A stretch of DNA of 64,000 nucleotides, taken from NCBI GenBank assembly GCA_016124945.1, contig WGMT01000020.1:89342-153341 (forward strand). The letters are read 5' to 3'. How positions within the stretch are numbered: position 1 is the stretch's first letter; the number at the start of each line of letters is the position of its first letter. A model generated the notes under the pieces. The model searched no databases. It saw only the letters and a program-made list of their open reading frames with translations, and was not told where the DNA came from. A program made the position numbers and the translations under genes. This document shows, in pieces, positions 62,501-64,000 of this stretch. This stretch comes from a bacterium. GTDB taxonomy: Bacteria > Chloroflexota > Anaerolineae > Caldilineales > Caldilineaceae.

Positions 62501-62674
62501 GTTGACCCACGTGGCGCCGGCGTCGGTGGTTTTCCACATGCCGCCGGCCACGCCGCCGAAGTAGAAGGTGGCTTTGTCGGTGGGATGGCCGGCCACGGCA
62601 ATCACGCGGCCACCGCGAGACGGTCCGACACAGCGGAAGGGCAGGGCTTTCCAGAAGGATGAATCGAGCGTCAT
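59501..62674 (-). CDS. BNR/sortilin-type beta-propeller protein
   Basis: 1057 aa with AGGAG before the ATG at 62674. Residues about 1-700 are sialidase-like Asp-box repeats, at least nine: YKSTDGGKTW, YKSVDGGATW, WKSTDDGVTW, YRSDDFGDSW, FRSTDDGHSW, HISRDGGDTW, YVSFDDGVNW. These form a VPS10/sortilin-like double propeller. Residues about 740-1057 are an FN3-like segment (VPPGDYQVRLCVGDD) and a helical end. The sialidase catalytic residues are not recognisable, so an enzyme role is unproven. No signal peptide is visible, unusual for this class. Confidence 0.83.
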   Translation of the reverse strand: MTLDSSFWKALPFRCVGPSRGGRVIAVAGHPTDKATFYFGGVAGGMWKTTDAGATWVNISDGYFKSASVSDIAVSPSDPNVIYVGMGESTIRTDVTYGDGVYKSTDGGKTWKHCGLADTRHIGKVRVHPRNPDIVYVAALGHAFGPNPERGIYKSVDGGATWQHVLFVSDNAGAVDLTIDEQNPSVLYAGFWQVYRNFWELNSGGPDSGIWKSTDDGVTWTNITQAKGLPKAEILGKIGVAASPVKAGRVWAIIEAKDADKPGLYRSDDFGDSWQLLCDKPDLRYRSWYYLHVFADPQDAETVYVLNLSMLKSTDGGKTFTEIPTPHGDNHGLWIDPSDNRRMIQGNDGGACISYTAGESFSTVYNQLTAQFYRIHVDDSFPYRIYGTQQDNSSLYVPNDTSSGVISWGACSIAGTGESGFITVDPKDPDIVYVGAVGSSPGGQGALQRADLRSGQIQLVNVWPEAYGGDIGPRDLTHRFPWTFPILFSPHDANVLYACGEMVFRSTDDGHSWQPISPDLTRADKSKLGPSGGEITSDTSGAEHYATIASFRESSLQAGLFWASSDDGLVHISRDGGDTWTNVTPADLPEWAYLQTIEPSPFDAATAYLAATRYKLDDTTPYLFKTNDYGATWTRISGGIPDHDYTRVIRCDTEVPGLLYVGSETGLYVSFDDGVNWARVDGNLPVSPVYDLVVKHGDLIVATHGRSFWVLDDLTPLRQIAREGEQRLYPPRQTVRVLPNLFEDWMPSEGRVYDIGSSAVYVARKDDDTGLTQRTVLDGGLGAPRGVLIHYTLPTDLPKDAAVKLSVLDDKGDELISFSPKPAGYADWDDNKKMMEAGPWIAVKPGLNRFVWNLRIAGAAKVLGNKTASEANKGPAVPPGDYQVRLCVGDDCTVECFRVVKDPRVDVSTEALQAQFDKIRSTLAKISDAHKGVNRLRSVRGQVEHWHKLLTDEAAVVAKAEEILKKLGNVEDALIQPGEQKNTYSLTNRPRLNSKLASLLPILGTADAAPTEAAIGLIADYSAQIDGQLATLERIIEEDIHELNRLILNADAPPVSI

Positions 62675-62687
62675 GGAGAACTCCTAG

Positions 62688-62825
62688 GATTTACGATTTA
62701 CGATTTGCGATTGACGATTGTTGCGTTGACGATGTGAATGGGCGATGGGTGGTTGGATGGGTTGAGGGTGGGCGTTGGAATTTACGATTTGCGAATCGTA
62801 AATCGTAAATCGTCAATCGTCAATT
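62688..62825. repeat. intergenic inverted repeat (GATTTACGATTTACG type)
   Basis: Left arm 62688-62720 (GATTTACGATTTACGATTTG...) and right arm 62794-62825 (AATCGTAAATCGTAAATCG...) with an inner GAATTTACGATTTGCGAATCG. It lies between divergent genes. Confidence 0.8.
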
Positions 62826-62897
62826 CCCCTTCCTTCTTTCCCCGGTTGCGCTATAATGATCTGGTTGCTTCCACTTCCTCACACTAGGAGAGATCCG

Positions 62898-63860
62898 ATG
62901 CCACTTTTGTTTGATATGCCGTTTGAGAAATTATCTACCTACGAAGGACGCAATCCGCGCCCGGCAGACTTCGACGCCTATTGGGACGCTGCACTGGCCG
63001 AACTCGACGCGCTGGATCCGCAGGTGGAGCTGATCCCGGCGGAATTTCAAGCACCCTTTGCCGAATGTTTTCACATGTACTTCACCGGCACAGGTGGGGC
63101 GCGGGTTTATGCCAAGTTGCTGCGCCCCAAGCACGTGGACGGCCCACACCCTGCGGTGTGTATGTTCCACGGCTATTCGGGCAGTTCGGGCGACTGGGCC
63201 GACAAGTTGGGCTACGTGGCGCGTGGATATACCGTCGCTGCGCTGGACTGCCGCGGCCAGGGTGGGCGTTCTGAGGACGTGGGGGGCGTGCCGGGGTGGA
63301 CGCTGCGCGGTCACATCATCCGCGGGCTCGACGGCAAGCCGGAAGATCTGCTCTACCGTCACATTTTCCTGGACACGGCGCTGATGGCGCGCATCGTCAT
63401 GGGCATGGACGATGTAGACGAAACCCGCGTCGGTGCCACGGGTGGCAGCCAGGGCGGCGGCCTCACACTGGCCTGCGCCGCGCTGGAACCGCGCATTAAG
63501 CTGGCCGCGCCCACCTTTCCCTTCCTCAGTGACTACCTGCGTGTGTGGGAGATCGACAAAGACGAGAACGCCTACGCCGAACTGCGTGAGTGGTTCCGCC
63601 GCTTCGATCCCCGTCACGAGCGCCGCCAGGAAGTCTTCACCCGCCTGGGCTATATCGACGTCCAATTCCTCGCCCCGCGCATCCGCGCCGAAGTGCTGAT
63701 GGGCGTCGGCCTCATGGATCAGGTCTGCCCGCCGTCCACCCAATACGCGGCGTACAACAAGATCCAGAGCAAGAAATCGACGGTCATCTACCCCGATTTC
63801 GGCCACGAGTCGCTGCCGGATCTGAATGACAAGATTTATACGTTTTTGGGAAGTTTGTAG
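62898..63860 (+). CDS. CE7-family acetyl xylan esterase/cephalosporin deacetylase
   Basis: 320 aa from the ATG at 62898 with AGGAGA 7 nt upstream. Alpha/beta hydrolase of carbohydrate esterase family 7: RGQGGRSED oxyanion region, nucleophile S184 in [11 protein letters not shown], acid D274 in [14 protein letters not shown] and H303 in DFGHESLPD, all intact. No signal peptide, as usual for this intracellular family. It deacetylates short acetylated xylo-oligosaccharides or related esters. It is followed by a possible IS element at the right edge. Confidence 0.93.
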   Translation: MPLLFDMPFEKLSTYEGRNPRPADFDAYWDAALAELDALDPQVELIPAEFQAPFAECFHMYFTGTGGARVYAKLLRPKHVDGPHPAVCMFHGYSGSSGDWADKLGYVARGYTVAALDCRGQGGRSEDVGGVPGWTLRGHIIRGLDGKPEDLLYRHIFLDTALMARIVMGMDDVDETRVGATGGSQGGGLTLACAALEPRIKLAAPTFPFLSDYLRVWEIDKDENAYAELREWFRRFDPRHERRQEVFTRLGYIDVQFLAPRIRAEVLMGVGLMDQVCPPSTQYAAYNKIQSKKSTVIYPDFGHESLPDLNDKIYTFLGSL

Positions 63861-63923
63861 CGTGATTCGTGAGGAGTTAGACACCCCTTTGGGGTGGAAA
63901 TGAAAGCACGTTAACAAGAGAAG

Positions 63924-63988
63924 ACATGAAGGGGACTGTACAGTGGTTAAGCGACAAAACAAAACCATGAACAGGAGGCCCTTCATGT
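63924..63988 (+). promoter_or_regulatory. inverted repeat that sequesters the right-edge start codon
   Basis: ACATGAAGGG (63924-63933) is the exact complement of CCCTTCATGT (63979-63988). The latter contains the start codon ATG (63985-63987) and adjoins the AGGAGG ribosome-binding site (63973-63978). Read-through RNA would hide the start, as described for some IS elements. Confidence 0.5.
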
Positions 63989-64000
63989 CCACAACAACCA
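63985..64000 (+). CDS. start of a truncated gene at the right edge (possible transposase)
   Basis: AGGAGG lies 6 nt before ATG and the first codons read MSTTT before the window ends. Preceding GGGGACTGTACAGTGGTT (63931-63948) could be a terminal inverted repeat, but the right end is missing, so the family and even the IS nature are unproven. Confidence 0.35.

Overview
The window looks like a chromosomal segment of a Chloroflexota bacterium, probably from the Caldilineae/Anaerolineae side. Pointers are the DUF2298 ('YYY', Chloroflexi/archaea) membrane proteins, an Agl23-type glycosyltransferase fused to NHL repeats, giant DUF11/GEVED surface proteins, many Pro/Thr-rich lipoproteins, and intergenic spacers full of short inverted repeats. 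This placement is inference from gene content; no rRNA or tRNA gene was seen. Shine-Dalgarno sequences (AAGGAG type) precede many genes.

Layout. (1) 1-22061 is dominated by polytopic GT-C-like glycosyltransferases: a 5'-truncated GT39 protein at the left edge, then a probable minus-strand operon (19913 to 5075) coding for a 3D/G5-domain cell-wall protein, a GT39-DUF2298 fusion of 1667 aa, a Nudix hydrolase, a stand-alone DUF2298 protein, a degenerate GT-C-like protein and an Agl23-NHL fusion. A further GT39 gene diverges at 20031. Hydroxypyruvate isomerase, a cold-shock protein and a TolB-like lipoprotein are interspersed. (2) 22100-28790 is a structurally complete Tn3-family transposon, with 44-bp terminal inverted repeats, a 5-bp target duplication (TACAT), tnpA and tnpR. 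It carries one passenger gene, an ECF sigma factor fused to an Eis-like GNAT/SCP2 region. It sits inside an intergenic palindrome. (3) 28856-38410 is mixed metabolism: a sugar-phosphate isomerase-like protein, a helical-repeat protein, a DUF368 (PopT-like) transporter, a class I aminotransferase, a lipoprotein, MgtE with a long leader, and a corrinoid protein next to a UroD-type methyltransferase. (4) 38705-49758 is a co-directional series: a secreted sugar dehydrogenase, a small membrane protein, a sulfite-oxidase-family enzyme, a flippase-like membrane protein, a PHP phosphoesterase, a PrsW protease, an SH3-domain secreted protein, a spermidine-synthase-like protein and an FkbM methyltransferase. 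(5) 49995-63860 holds the giant surface protein, two GNAT enzymes, a Pro/Thr-stalk lipoprotein, a second UroD-family protein, a BNR/sortilin-like propeller protein and a CE7 acetyl esterase. The right edge starts another gene, possibly an IS transposase.

Together, region 1 plus the FkbM, LPG-flippase-like and PopT-like proteins point to heavy investment in lipid-linked cell-surface glycan assembly, although no substrate can be read from sequence. The most unusual items are the sigma-Eis passenger of the Tn3 element, the palindromic spacers (one split by the transposon, and their microrepeats also found inside coding sequence), two MITE-like elements with 10-bp duplications, and the roughly 530-nt mgtE leader ending in an intrinsic terminator.
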